Part shown: piece after piece, positions 11,032-23,483 of the stretch
Position numbering within the stretch: the first letter of the stretch is position 1
Layout of the letters: the number at the start of each line of letters is the position of its first letter
Source of the DNA: Laetiporus sulphureus 93-53
Lineage: Eukaryota; Basidiomycota; Agaricomycetes; Polyporales; Laetiporaceae
Assembly: GCF_001632365.1 (NCBI RefSeq)
Contig: NW_024468558.1
Location: forward strand, 30,815-94,814
Length of the DNA stretch: 64,000 bases
Reading direction: 5' to 3'
The notes under the pieces: model-generated
What the model saw: only the letters and a program-made list of their open reading frames with translations
Database searches by the model: none
Told to the model about the DNA's origin: nothing
Position numbers and translations under genes: made by a program

Positions 11032-12146
11032 GACGCGGGTCGCGGGTCAGGATGAATATCGTTCCTATAGGACTGGTCGAAGGAAGAAAGGAGGCCATGG
11101 GTCCGTGGCGTACATGCGTCTATCCTGGATAGGTCGTTTCGTTCGGCGGGATGGACCGCGAAAGGCGCCACCCTCCATGGCTGGCATATGGACTCGTTCG
11201 TCGCTGGTGCTCTCTCGATAGGTTTCTCGTCTCGGATATCCCTGTATGGACCGCGCGTCGTGCATCGTATACTTGAATATCCCGCGTTGGAGTGCGGCCA
11301 AGCGTGGTCCTCCTTGGCCCTGAGGTTCGCGCCGAGCAGGACGGAGCGTGCGACTGGAGGGAAGCAGGAGCAGCGAGCATTTTTGCCTCCCGTCAAGCAA
11401 GTGGGTGTCCCTGAATGGACCAAAGGAACCAAATCTGGCGAACGTTACTGATGCGCGAGTCTGGCGGAGTGTGTGTGATCGCAATACTTCCCTCGGCTGA
11501 TACGTAGCGGGGCAGGACCTTGATGATGGATGACTGAAGGAACGCAAAGACCGCGAAGGCCACGAGTCCATCGCTGACGTTGCTGGTGCAGATGCGCGCG
11601 AAGTCCGTGGACGAGCGGAGAGGTCGCCTTGCAATAGACGAACGAGCATTGGACGAGTTGAATGAATGTCCTGGATCCTCGGGTTAATTTTGGTCAAGCC
11701 AAGCCAATCGCCGTGAATGGATTCGCAATGGTCACTCGAGCTACATATATGCGCGGACGTGGGAATGATTGTTCATCAAGCTCAAGGTTTGCTATCGGCC
11801 CGTAACGCGAGAAGACGACATGGGCACATTTTGGCAGGCAGACTTCTGGCGAGTCATCTCTTACGGGTTTGTGACCATCTGGCACCAAGCGGATCTGACG
11901 GCTTTGGACGTGCAACGCAAAATCATTGATTTGACTGGATGCATGTGAACGGTTGACGGTATGAGGTAGGTCGTCTAAAGTGCAACTCGTTTCTCGTCGC
12001 GTCATGTCGCGTCATTGCTATTCCTGTGTATGCTATCGTACATTGCGCAATGCAACACATATCCACACCCATCTTGTCCTGTGAGAGATCGACGTCGTTT
12101 CATATCACACACACAATAATACGCATCAGAGAAAAACATAGCTGTA
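11032..12146. other. Convergent intergenic region, no supported gene
   Basis: This lies between the 3' ends of the SR-protein gene and TBCE. A 210-codon open frame on the minus strand (11065-11697) looks like chance in GC-rich DNA: its composition is Arg/Ser/Pro-rich and it has no recognisable domain. 3' UTRs of both genes probably occupy part of the stretch. Confidence 0.5.
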
Positions 12147-14650
12147 TCATGTCGCGCCATCGGCAGAGACGAACACCTCCGATCCATCCTCGATGCCCCA
12201 CCAAGCAAGGTCGCGCGCGTCGTCTCCATGCAGTTCCGCGAAGCTCTCGTTCGGCATGCGCAGCCACAGCCGCATCGGGGCGCCACGCGGCAGCTTAAGC
12301 GTCTTTACGAGCTTCATGACGAGGGTTCGGATGGACATGGTAGGTAGGACACGGAGCGGCGTCGGTGAAGGCGAGGACGAGGGTGGGTGTGTGGTGGGGG
12401 GTTCGGTGCAGCGGTGAATGTGCACTTCTGCGTTAGGCGAAGGAGATGAGCGACGCTGCTGGAGGACAGATAGTCTGTATACCAATTAACCGGCTTCCCA
12501 GCGTATCCTGCCTCTCCTGCGCGGTCGCCGGCAGGCTATCTGGCTTGCCATGTTCTGCAGAAGCAGCAGTCAGCGGAAGCACTCTCTCTCAAATTCCAGA
12601 GTGAGTGACACACTGTCGCATAGTTCGTGCCATCGCGGGAGCGCATCCTCGCCCGGCGGCCCGTGCCTGCTCAGGTACGAGAGGTAGAACAGCTCGCTGT
12701 CCGTTCGCTCTTTCGGGATTATCTGTTCGGAGTGCGGTGTAGCATAGGATGATCAGATCGAGCATGGGCGGTCCGCATGCGGTCAGTCAATGTTCGATAA
12801 CGAAAAAAGGTGATGCTGGAGTGTGAGTGACCCGCATGAAGGGTGTCCCGGTGAGACACGTACCCCTGCGGCATCGAGCACGATGAGCGAGCCTATTTTT
12901 GCTATTGTAAACTGTCGCGCATTCTTGCCCATTTCGGGATCTGTGGGGATGGATGAACACCGCACCGCAACACTAAACGCGTACCGCAATCACCTTCGAC
13001 GAGCGGGTTGCCCATCAGTGTCAATGACTCCAACACAGGACACCAGAGTGGCAAGACGTCGACATCACGCCATGATCGCAGATGATTGAATGAGAGCGAG
13101 AGATGTTTGAGGTTCACGAGGCGTGCAGCACCGGTGTCGCTCGGATACGGGTCAATCGTCTGGATGCCATTAGCCGTCAGCACCAAGCGCTGCAAGCTAT
13201 TTTCTTTCGCTGTCAGCCAGCACCGTCTCGCGCGCGCGTGCCGACGCACCTCGGAAATGAAATCAGCGCCTCACATGTCGCGCGCCACCCGGAGAGTGCG
13301 TTGCTATCGAGGTTGAGCTCCTTCACAGCCAGATGAACGCCGTGTGATGCCGGTAGCGTGCGCAGGTTGTTGTAACCCATCTCGATTGATCGTAAAGAGG
13401 GCATCCCACGGATGACGTCGTGCAGTGCAGGCCACAATGTCAACGTCGCGTTCAGCTGTAGTTCCGTGATGGTGCGGAAGGCTGACGCGGCGCGGGCATG
13501 GTCGGAGAAGGGGAGGAGACGATTTTGGCTGTGCGGGCTCGTCAGACGGTTTGGGATGGAATGAAGAGGATGGGGACAGTACGTACTTGAGCGCGAGCCT
13601 CTGAAGATGCGGCAGTTCTGACACGATTAGTGCGACAACATCCCAAGATGGGATCAGGTTCCTGGACAGGTCCAATCCGCGGATACCTGATGCACGACGT
13701 GTCAGTAACTGTGATCTGATCAGTCTCACTCGTGGCTAAACCGCCCTCGATAGCGTTGCACGTCAATTTGGAAATTCAGGTGCCTTGCACAAAAGCCGTG
13801 CGAGCAGTAGCAGTGGCACAGCTGTACAGCACTATCGTTAGCGGGAGATCTCTAAGCTGCGTGTTTCGCGATGGCTCGTGTGATTATGCTGGGCAGAGCG
13901 ACAGCACAATCTTGTATACCGTGCTTGTCAAGCGGAAAAAGAACGAGAATTACACGGGCTATCTGACGAGTGTCGTCTGGGGCCCAAACCCGTCCTGAGA
14001 CAAGGCCATTTCTAGACCAGCGCAACCCAGAGAGACTATGATATCGTGCAAACACTCATTCCATCGGACATAATCATCGCGGAACACTGTGACTCTGAAG
14101 AAAAAGAATTTGTTGCGCTCACCTGGGCAGGTGCTCGAAATTCTCCCAGGCGGATCGGGGGAGGAAACGCCTTCCCCGTCCAAACTCACTTGCTGCAGCC
14201 GTTCCAATTGAGCGAGCTTGCTTCTGATCTTATCGAGGCCCACCGCCTCCACTTCTATCGCGCCATGAGAGGACCCCAGAACGACCTTTTCCAGTGTCGA
14301 CGACCCATGAGGGAGCTCGATGTACTTGGAGATGAGAGCTGTGAGGAAAGAGCTCCCGTAGGACACTGCGGCCGATGGGCGGATGAACGAGCCGGAATTC
14401 GGTACTCTGAAATTCGCGCTGAGTGCCGGTGATGAGCAGCGAGGCAAGCTGGATCTCACTCTCACAAGCAAGTAAAGTAGCGTTTTCCGTCCTTGACCCC
14501 GTCGTGCTTGCCTCTCGAAGGGTCGTCCCATTCGATCCCCAGCCAGATGCCCGATGTACCTTCCACTGCACCGACGAACCTGACCGTTCCCAGGTATCCT
14601 CCATGGCTGATACGGGTGCTAATTGCAGGCAACGCAGCAGAGCTGGACAT
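12147..14650 (-). CDS. TBCE: Tubulin-folding cofactor E
   Basis: Chaperone that binds alpha-tubulin and helps form and dismantle tubulin dimers. The start at 14650 is followed by an N-terminal CAP-Gly domain (GYLGTVRFVG ... WLGIEWDD ... GKHDG ... YFTC), about residues 15-70. Then come GSFIRPS and leucine-rich repeats (RGLDLSRNLIPSWD, LRSIEMGYNNLRTLP, LKHLSLSFNHLRSW, LESLTLMGNPLVEG). An ARQFTIAKIGSLIVLDAAGV block precedes a C-terminal ubiquitin-like domain (IRTLVMKLVKTLKLPRGAPM ... DGSEVFVSADG). This is the full TBCE domain order. One intron (13687-14122, 436 bp) is long for this genome, yet the flanking exons join well (SSTCPG / IRGLDL). Head-to-head with HIBCH. Confidence 0.9.
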
Positions 14651-14849
14651 TGTCTTCCAAAGAATGGATAACAGATTTCGCCGTCCAGTGTTGCAAATGG
14701 AATAGTGCGCTGCGCGGCCGGTCGCGGTGGTGGCGGAAAGAAAGAGCGAGTTCACGTGGTGATGGGGACAGGCGCGTGAGGCGCTTCTTTCCCTCGACGG
14801 ATCCCCGCAAATCATCCATATCGCAGGTTGGTCGTCGTCTCTGCTTTCC
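14651..14849. promoter_or_regulatory. Divergent promoter region, TBCE / HIBCH
   Basis: Only 199 bp separate the two start codons, so both promoters must overlap here unless transcription starts inside a neighbour. No clear core element was identified. Confidence 0.55.
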
Positions 14850-16755
14850 ATGTTTGCGCGGACGCTCCGTCTCGGGAGGATGACACGTTCCAGCCGTGCA
14901 GCCCAGCGGACTGCCGCCATAGCGCAGCACATGTCCTCCAGCGCGTCGCAACCAGCGCCGGGCGAGGTCAGTTCCACATGGCGCTCGCAGACATCAGGTT
15001 CCTCAGTCTTTCGTGATGTCCTCGCAGGCAGCGGTGTTCTTCAAGGAGGACGGGCCGATGAGGACGTACGTCCTTAATCGCCAGGACAAGCTCAATGCAC
15101 TCGATGAACCGATGCTCAATATCCTCAGACCGAAGGTAGAGGTAGGACGAACATCCATTACGCCACAGTGACAGCCATGACTCATATTTGTTCCTCAGGA
15201 ATGGAGCAAGAGCGATCTGGCCAAGGTGGTCGTAGGAACGGGCGTGGGCCGTGCATTCTGTGCGGGAGGGGACGTTGCAAGTGAGCTTCCGCGCTAACTG
15301 TGTCGCATTCTGATTGCACAATTGTGCCCGCAGGCGTTGTCAACTATGCTTCAAATGTTGATACGCTCCCCAAAGCCATCGACTTCTTCCACCGAGAGTA
15401 CGTTTCTATTGTCTCATCCCGCCCACCGTTTGTTTAATGCCTGACGTCACGTCATGTAGATTCGAGATGGACTACATTCTGGCTGTTATGCCGAAGCCGT
15501 ATGTGGCTGTAATGGACGGCATTACGAGTGAGTCCATTCATGTATACGTAGCAAGAAACATTGGCCGACTGTGTCTCAGTGGGTGGAGGCGTTGGACTGG
15601 CGGTCAATGCTCCGTTCCGGATAGCTACCGAAAAAACGAGATTCGCAATGCCCGAGACCAAAATTGGATACTGCCCGGACGTTGGCGCCAGTTACTTCCT
15701 GCCGCAAGTGGACGGTGAGATTGGCACCTACCTCGGGCTTACCGGCAATGAGATCAGAGGAAAGGCAGTTTTGTGAGCGCATCTTCCCACATCAAATAAT
15801 CAACTCTGATCGCCGAACCAATCTAGCGAGCACGGTTTCGCGACACATTACGTTCCCTCGTCGCGGATATCGGCCCTGCTCGAACGTATTGCCTCCCTGG
15901 AGACCCCGACCTACGGCCAGATCGACAGTCTGATTGAGGAGCACCGGGCGAATCCATCACCGGAGGACAACCACAGCATCCTTGTCGGTGACATCCGTCG
16001 TGCGCTCGATGCATGCTTCCGGCATGACTCGGTCGAGCAGATCGTGGCCGACCTGAAGACACAGGCGACGAATGGCCCGAGCGAGGCTGTGCGGAAGTGG
16101 GCAAAGGACACCTCGGACGCAATTCATCTGCGTAGCCCGACGAGTCTGAAGGTCGCTCTGGCCGCTCTCCGGAAGGGAAAGAAAATGACATTGCTTGAAG
16201 CTCTCCAGATGGAGATGAATATCGCGACTGCTTTCTGCGTAAGTCGATCCCTCGAACTCTGCATTCCAAACATTTTGTTTACCGAGCAAGCTGTACTAGC
16301 ACGGTGTTACCCCCGATTTTGCCACCGGCGTCACGCACGTCCTCGTGGAAAAATCCAGAGACCCGAAACCGCAATGGTCTCCCGCTACGCTTGAGGAGGT
16401 GAAGGACGAGTTCGTCGAGAAACAGTTTTTCGGGACTTACTCCCCAGAGGCAAACGGTCAAACCGCACCGAAGCTCGCGCCGCCGGAGTGGCTCGCCAAT
16501 CACGCGAAGCCCACGCTTCCCATGAAATACGCGCTGCCGACCGAAAACGAGATCGGGCAGATGGTGTTGGGCGCACACAAGGCGAGCGGCGGGACAGCGC
16601 TCACGCTCGAGGAGCTGCTCGCGCAGTTCGATGATATGCGTAGGGGCAAGATGGGCGTGAAGGAGAAGGTACGCGAGGTCGTCGCCCGGCGGTGCCAGAC
16701 GGAGGAGGACGCGCAGACGGGCCAGAAGTGGCTGAAGTGGGTTCGGAATCAGTGA
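14850..16755 (+). CDS. EHD3: 3-hydroxyisobutyryl-CoA hydrolase, mitochondrial
   Basis: Crotonase-fold thioesterase of valine breakdown (HIBCH in animals, Ehd3 in yeast). The N-terminus [20 protein letters not shown] looks like a mitochondrial presequence. Family blocks appear in order: [44 protein letters not shown] (the ATG of ITM is split by an intron), [26 protein letters not shown] with the family Glu and Asp, and [22 protein letters not shown]-terminal region of HIBCH type ([20 protein letters not shown]) follows, ending [10 protein letters not shown]. The first intron is 14967-15027, and more short introns lie downstream. Gene length suits the family. Some fungal relatives act as mitochondrial ribosomal proteins, but the active-site motifs here favour an enzyme. 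Confidence 0.92.
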
Positions 16756-19013
16756 TTGATTGACGGGGCGTTGCGATGACTACTGCCGCGCGAAGACGCG
16801 TTGTAACCTCCAATACTGACTGACTGTACCTCTATGTGCTTCATTTCAAGTGTCTATGGGCTGGTTTTGGTTCTGCCACGTGCATGTTCAAAGTGATGTT
16901 TGCGGTGCGACTGCAATTCCGAATTCGGAGGAGTGGCCCACGGAACAATCAAGTGTGTAAGTTCCGATATCTGAGACAATCGCTTCTGTTGTTGATTATC
17001 ATCAGATTCAGATCCTCCCCGTGAGTTGTGTGGTCCACCTGTAAAACTGCCTCAGGACAAGGGGCTTGAAGCGATGATGAGAATATGAATTTCTGCATGC
17101 CCGTCCCTGCAGGCGAACTCTGTTCGGAAGGCTCTCGTAAGTGGCGCAGTCAGTGACCAAATCCACACTGTGTGGTCAATGTCGGTGACAGATCAACGGG
17201 AAGAAACAAATGCTAATCTTCACGTCCAGCGCTGCCAGAAAATAACGGTTCATCGGCATCGTTTCAAGGCACTGTGCACATGGAGCATCGTATCTGTCCA
17301 TATGCTCACGACCCCACGCAGTGCATTGCTTTCCGCAGGGCCTGCGTCCAGCCAAAGCTCGAACGCAACGTTGGCGAGCTCTGGATCCCAATAGCACTAT
17401 GCCCATCGGTGCTAGCCTGCGGCTGGCTTCAATTACAAATGAAGTATATTCTCGCACGCACACGCCTAATATTTTTATCATGCAGGCCGACGTGGGCGCA
17501 TCATAGAAACGGGGGGATTGCCGTTAACGTTGCTTCGTCGCCGTTGCCGCACTGCACGTCATCAAACCAAATCAAATGCAACGCCTTGCGCGCGCGCGGG
17601 TTGAGGTTACTGTATTTGAGATCAGGGATCGAGCCGTTGCTGTGGGAGTCGCGTGCGGTGCGAACGGGGCGGTGTATCATAGGGAAGACTTTGGCCCGCC
17701 ATGTGCTATGTAGGGCCTGGCGCGGGAAAGGTCGACTTAGACTCAAGTCGCTGATGGCCACCACTCTCCTGCGTGTGCAGACGGAAGACGTACAGGTATG
17801 CATGTATTTGTGGCCAGCATTACGTTGAGGTTTATCGGCAGGTCTGCCTGGGCGAAAGAGAAGAACCATCGCACGTTGCTTGCCAAGCTAACACGGAGGT
17901 TCGAACGGTAGCTGCCACAAGACGCACGAGTGCTCGAACACAATATGTGACTGGAGAAGAATGCAGATTGGCATTTTTAGAAGATTGAGCGAGAATCGTG
18001 TGATCCGCTCTCGGACTGAGGTGTCCATGCAGGTGTGGAGTTTGTCGAGACAGCACGTTGGGCCTCCCCCGTCCCCTACACATTGCAATGGAAGCTAAAG
18101 TATATACTGAACAAGATGGAGTCTATGGTACAAGGAAGATCAGCCCCGATATGTCGAGGACCATGTTATTTTCGACAATATCAAGTCTCGGACTCGGGAG
18201 CATGACTCGGTCGGAATAGATGTGTGACACTGCCATTGACAATGGGGCCTGTGCCTCTCGAGTGCTCGACTGCTCCCGCGAAGGCGCAGGAAGGCAGGAA
18301 TGGACGCCTGACGGCCGTGGTCGGCACGTGGCGTGATCACGAGATGGATGGGGCTGCGCTAAGCCGTGGCCGTGGGCCTGGCGACGCAGCCACGCACGAG
18401 CGTACACGTTCGATTCGAGATCCCATCTGCAGCAGCTTTTTTGTTTTCTGTTTCACAGACTTTGTGTGACTCGCCTACCGCGGCCATCGCGCGAGGCTGA
18501 CTCGGGCAGGCTCGAGCGCGCACAGACAGCTCCTGCCATGGCAGCGACAATCTGGGATCGACACATGAAGCAGAGTGATTTGAGGAAGAAGACCTCGAAG
18601 GTGCCTTCGCGGATCCCAGTGATAGCGTCTCGGGGAGGCTTCGATCGCTCACAGGCGGTGGCTGAAGCAGTGTCTCTGCGCCTGGACGGTGCAGCTCCCA
18701 CGACAGATTGGCCGCTCAGTTGACCATCCTGGGTGACCGAGATGGCGGAGTGTCTCAGGATGGTGACTCGCACGGACGGGACAATTCGTGCGTTTGCGAT
18801 ATTCTGTGCCGTCACTTGTCGTAAGGGGTCGGGGCGTCCCGAATTGATGAATAGCATACGATCCATCTCAGATCGAGGATGGCTACGCGAACCGTTCAAC
18901 ACCTTCCTCTTACCACAACCCGCTCCATATAAAATGCTCTGTCCCATCCCATGTCCTGTACAACTCCACAGCGCATCCTCGTCCCCTCTCGACTACAGGC
19001 CATCCTGACAATC
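16756..19013. other. Gene-poor stretch upstream of IDO
   Basis: In 2.2 kb I find no gene that I can support. Open frames of 120-185 codons (for example 17274-17828 plus, 17501-17869 minus, 18453-18947 minus) overlap each other on opposite strands and show no domain. A TATA box and the 5' UTR of the downstream IDO gene lie at the right end. A poorly conserved or noncoding gene cannot be excluded. Confidence 0.5.
18928..18934 (+). promoter_or_regulatory. TATA box of the IDO gene
   Basis: TATAAAA in the context ccatataaaatg. It lies 86 bp before the ATG at 19014 and only 23 bp before an in-frame ATG at 18951. Transcription normally begins about 30 bp or more downstream of TATA, so the first ATG would probably not be in the mRNA. 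This favours 19014 as the start. Confidence 0.6.
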
Positions 19014-20484
19014 ATGTTAGTTCCCTCCATCCCGTCTCCCGTACACGCTCTTGACTGGCTCGCATCCGTCACCGACACGTCGACCCTCCTAGCTCTCCTC
19101 GGCAGTGGCACTGGCGGACCTGGACGACTCTGCCCAGCAGACTTTGACGTCGACCCCAAGACCGGGTTCTTCCCCCGACAGCCGCTACCAAGGCTGCCCG
19201 AGCAGTACCAACTTTGGGAGACGGCTCTCGCGGGGGCCAGCGGCGCTGTGAAACTGGGCGACGACTGCAGCGACGGCGCACTTGCGATGCGCGCGGAGGG
19301 AGAGTCCTGGCGGTCGTCCATACGAACGGTGAGCCCGATGGATCGTGATTAATTGCCCGCGAAGCTAACATGCCGGCAAATCGCAGTGGCCAGTCATTAG
19401 CGTGTCCGCGCTGAACGGCGACCTTCGTCTTCTCCAACGAGCCCACATGGTTCTTGCAAGCGTCATGCATTTCTACGTCCACTCCCTGCCACCCGCCGAC
19501 GCCCCGATCATCGTCCCCAAGGCCCTGGCTATCCCGCTCGTCGAGGTCTCGCGCCAGCTACGGATGGCCCCGGTGCTCACCTTTGCAGACACGGTCCTCT
19601 GGAACTGGGAGCTTGTGGACCCAGAGAGACCGCTATCGCTGGACAACATGCGATACCTGAACATCTTCTCCGGCAGCGATGACGAGCGAAACTTCTATCT
19701 TGCCTCGGCAGCCGTCGAGCTCAAGGGCGTCGAGATGCTCGAAATCTTCGAGCGTTTCGCCAACTCGAACTGTTCCACCCGGAGCGCGAACGACAGCGAC
19801 ACGTACGCGAGTGCGACGCTCTCGCGCGACCTCACGCGGCTGGCGAGGATCGTGAACGAGTTGACCGAGATCTTCAAGTCGATACGTGAGACGGTCGACC
19901 CGGACATGTTCTACTGGACAGTGCGTCCCTGGTGGTCCGGGTCGACGTCCAAGGGGCCATCCCATCCGGGGTGGGTCCTCGAAGGCGTCCCGGACTCGCA
20001 CAAGCTCGACCTCGGCGGGGCGTCTGCGGGACAGAGCTCGGTCATGCACGCGCTGGACATCTTCCTCGACGTCGATCACAAGCTCCAGCGAAGCAGCCGC
20101 ACGCCGGGGCCCTCGCCGGACAACAAGCGTGCGGACCGCGGGTTCATGGAGCGCATGCGGCGGTACATGCCCGGGCTGCACCGCGAGTACCTCGCGCACG
20201 TCCGGCCGGTGAGGGAGGTTGTCGAGCGGCTGCCGACGCTGAGGGAGCCTTACAATGCGGCGATTGCTGCGCTGAAGAAGCTCAGGGACGTGCACATCCG
20301 GATTGTGGCGATCTACATCGTCACCAGGGCGAATGGGCGCTCGCCGTTCGGGCCTGAGCACGGAGCCGAGGGCATGTCGCGGGCGGACAAGCGCGGGCCT
20401 GCGCGGGGGACGGGCGGGAGCGAGGTGTCGAACTTGCTCAAAGCGGGGAGAGATGCGACGCAGCGCACGCTGCTGGGGGATTGA
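19014..20484 (+). CDS. IDO: Indoleamine 2,3-dioxygenase family protein
   Basis: Haem dioxygenase family that opens the indole ring of tryptophan, the first step of the kynurenine route toward NAD. Two exons (intron 19329-19386) encode about 470 aa. Family blocks: FDVDPKTGFFP, KALAIPLVEVSRQLRMAPVL, FADTVLWNW, FYWTVRPWWSGS, PGWVLEGV, GGASAGQSSVMHALDIFLDV, RRYMPGLHREYL (this His is the expected proximal haem ligand), and near the end ARGTGGSEVSNLLKAGRDAT. An in-frame ATG at 18951 would add 21 residues but sits too close to the TATA box. Fungi carry several IDO types (alpha, beta, gamma), and some have weak activity. I cannot assign the type by eye. Confidence 0.93.
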
Positions 20485-20996
20485 GTCGGCTAGCTGGACT
20501 AGGACAAGTGAGCCGTCGAAAGACTTTGAGCGTGGGAAGCGTTCCGCCGTAGATCCTCTTTGTTTCCGTTCAATGTGCCTTCTGACAAGCAATCACCCAC
20601 CACTGTATCAATAGTAACCTCTGTTCGTTGTCGAGATGCTGTATCCCTAGACATTTGACGTAGATGTTCGTAATTTATTGTTGAGTAATGTGTCAATCGG
20701 AGACCTCCGCTCGCGATGCATTGGGCAAGGCTTCTTAAGAATGAATGTGGAAGTTGTGAACACGATGAGATGTGGAGTTCCACTGAGATCGCAAGCCGAA
20801 ACGAAGGAGACATGTGTGGATGCTCTGGATGCAGAGCGAGTTGAACGACGGATCAATATTCAATTGCAGTGTCGGGCGTCAACATGGCAATGCCAAAAAA
20901 GTAGAATGCTGACTAAGACACGCGCCACTTAAGCGCGGACGCGTCGCGTCGCGCTTTTCATCCTCAACCACCACAGTGCACACCACATAAACCGCG
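20485..20996. other. Intergenic, IDO 3' to RPA1 5'
   Basis: 512 bp with no supported gene. It should contain the IDO 3' UTR and the RPA1 promoter. No clear TATA box was seen next to the RPA1 start. Confidence 0.5.
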
Positions 20997-23288
20997 ATGT
21001 CTTTCGAGCTCACCGCAGGCATCGTCAAGCGTCTTGGGGACACGAACAATGTCCCCGCCGACGTGCTCGAGTCGGAGCCAACCGTGCAGTTTCTCTCGTT
21101 CAAAAAGGTCGCGCCGGGCTCAGGGGCGTCGGCGACGATGGACCGCTACCGCGTGATCGTGTCGGATGGGCAACATTTCTTGCAGGCGATGATCGCGACG
21201 CAGTTGAACGAGCTCGTGGAGACGGGGCAGGTTGGAAAACACTCGGTCGCGGTCATCGAGCGGTTCAGTTGCAATCTCGTGCAGGACAAGCGGTAAGCGA
21301 GCCTAGGAGAACTCCCACAGAAAGAGGCTCATACATGCGCGTGTGGTCAACAGGTTGCTCATTATTATGAAGATGCGTGTCCTCGCCACAGACGCGCCGA
21401 AGATCGGAAATCCGAAACCGCTGGCGTCACCTGCGCTCGCAGGCGCAGCTCTCACCGCTGCCCCGACCCCGCAAACCACAACTCCCGCTGCAGCGGCGGC
21501 TCCCGCTGCGTCTTCGTCCATCACGTCCGGTCCTGTTGTTAACCAGAATGCTCAGCGGCAGCAACAGCAGCAGCAGAACCGCGCGGGACGAGGCACGATC
21601 TTCCCCATCGAGAGTCTGAGCCCCTATCAGAACCACTGGACGATCAAGGCGCGCGTCATCCAGAAGTCGGATATCAGGACGTGGTCCAACCAGCGTGGTG
21701 AGGGAAAACTGTTCAATGTTACGTTGATGGACGACACCGGGGAGATCAAGGCGACCGGCTTTAACAACGTCGTCGATGAGTTGTACGACAAGCTGCAGGA
21801 AGGGAAGGTGTACTATGTCTCGAAGGCGAGAGTCAACCTTGCAAAGAAGAAGTTTTCGAATGTCCAGAATGAATATGAGCTGAGCTTCGAGCGCAACACG
21901 GAAGTCGAGGAGGTGAGTGGTAGAATCACTCGCCCATCTGCGGCGTATACTCACATTACTCCAGTGTCTCGATGCGACCAATGTGCCAGTTGTCAAGTTC
22001 AACTTTGTCGAGATCAACAAGCTGAACGAGATCCCGAAGGATTCCACTGTTGGTGTGTACTATCCCTATTGTTGCATATCGACTGCGGGCTAACCGCGTG
22101 AATAGACGTTATCGGCATCGTCAAAGAGATCGGCGACGCAGTGGAGATCAACTCGAGAACTAACAAGACGGTCGGTTGCGCAGCTTCCTCCATCTAACGC
22201 CTAGTTGACGTTGTCTTTCTGCAGCTCACCAAGCGGGAGCTCACAATCGTCGATCGCTCTCAGTTCTCTGTCCGCCTCACTCTGTGGGGCAAACAAGCGC
22301 AAGACTTTAACGTAGATGAGCCTCAGCCCGTCATCGCATTCAAGGGTGTCAAGGTCGGCGACTTTGGAGGTAACGAATTCATTCTTCATTACAGAACAAT
22401 GCTTACAAGACACCCTCCGCACTCAGGCCGCTCGCTGTCCATGATCAGCGCGAGCACTATGCATGTCAACCCTGATATTGCCGAGGCGCACGCCCTACGC
22501 GGTTGGTACGACGCAGCGGGCGAGAAGGAGACGTACCAGGCGCAATCGAGCTCGGGCTACGCGGGCGGGTCGTACGACCAATTCGAACGCGCCGAGGTGC
22601 TACCGCTGCGCGAGGTGCAGGAGCGCGAACTTGGGACGTCCGACCGGCAGGACGTGTTCTCGGCGCGCGCGACGATCATGCACATCAAGTCGGATAACAT
22701 CGCGTACCCTGCGTGCCAGTCGCCTGGGTGCAGCAAGAAGGTCGTCCAGGGCCATGACGGCTGGCGTTGCGAGAAGTGCGATAAGAGCTGGGAGAAGCCG
22801 AGTTACAGGTATGGGCTTGTTCGAGCTCTGATGTGGACGACGTTGATGGTGGTGTTTCGTGTTAGGTACATCGTTGCTATGGCTGTTGCGGACTACTCTG
22901 GGCAGGCGTGGCTCCAGGGTTTCAACGAAGTCGGCCAGACGATCGTCGATATGTCCGCCGACGAACTCACGAATATTAAAGTCGGTCATATCTATTTTTA
23001 ACTTCCATATTTATGCTCACGGCGCGACAGGACCAGGATGACGAGCAATTCAACCGGGTCATGGAGCGCGCCACCGGCAAGACGTACAATTTCGTTTGCA
23101 AGGCCAAGATGGATACGTTCAACGTGAGTCATGACAATCCACTCAAATGCACCCAACCTGCTAACGATGTTTGCGTACAGGACAAGACTCGCGTACGTTA
23201 TCAGATCACCCGGATCATCCCTAGTGACTATCACGAGGAGGGCAAGTACATGGCAAACCTCCTCCTTCGTTCTGACTGGGCTCGGTGA
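20997..23288 (+). CDS. RFA1: Replication protein A large subunit (RPA70)
   Basis: Single-strand DNA-binding subunit of the RPA heterotrimer, used in replication, repair and recombination. The start at 20997 gives the N-terminal OB fold (LTAGIVKRLGD ... YRVIVSDGQHFLQAMIATQL). A Pro/Ala/Gln-rich linker follows. Next come DNA-binding domain A (IESLSPYQNHWTIKARVIQK ... KLFNVTLMDDTGEIKATGFN) and domain B (DVIGIVKEIGDAVEIN ... RELTIVDRSQFSVRLTLWGK ... IAFKGVKVGDFGG). Domain C carries the zinc ribbon CQSPGCSKKV...GWRCEKCD (C-x4-C-x13-C-x2-C) and YIVAMAVADYSGQAWLQGFN. The gene ends LLLRSDWAR. About eight short introns are inferred; the first follows LVQDKR. All expected domains are present. Convergent with PRP45. 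Confidence 0.95.
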
Positions 23289-23483
23289 AGCACAGCATTT
23301 CTCTTCATATAGGCACTTAAGATTCTCTATCCTGTTGTATTAGTAGCATGTTGCTTTTCCCTTTCTGAAATGACCATCGATCAATGATGTATCCGATAAT
23401 AAAACGGTCTACAGAGCGGTAAAATTACAGAGACGGCGAGAGTAAGTTACAATGACTAACAACAGAGAGACGTCAGACAATAA

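Noticed and set aside
11065..11697. 210-codon open frame on the minus strand
   Set aside because: It has chance-like Arg/Ser/Pro-rich composition, no domain and no introns, and lies in a convergent 3' region overlapping other open frames.
17274..17869. Overlapping open frames of 184 (plus) and 122 (minus) codons
   Set aside because: They lie on opposite strands of the same DNA with no recognisable motif, so neither could be supported.
18951..19013. Upstream ATG as the IDO start
   Set aside because: It is only 23 bp past the TATA box, so it would probably not be in the transcript. The 21 extra residues have no family match.
19633..20592. 319-codon minus-strand open frame
   Set aside because: It is the antisense shadow of the IDO second exon in GC-rich DNA. 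The sense strand carries all the family motifs.
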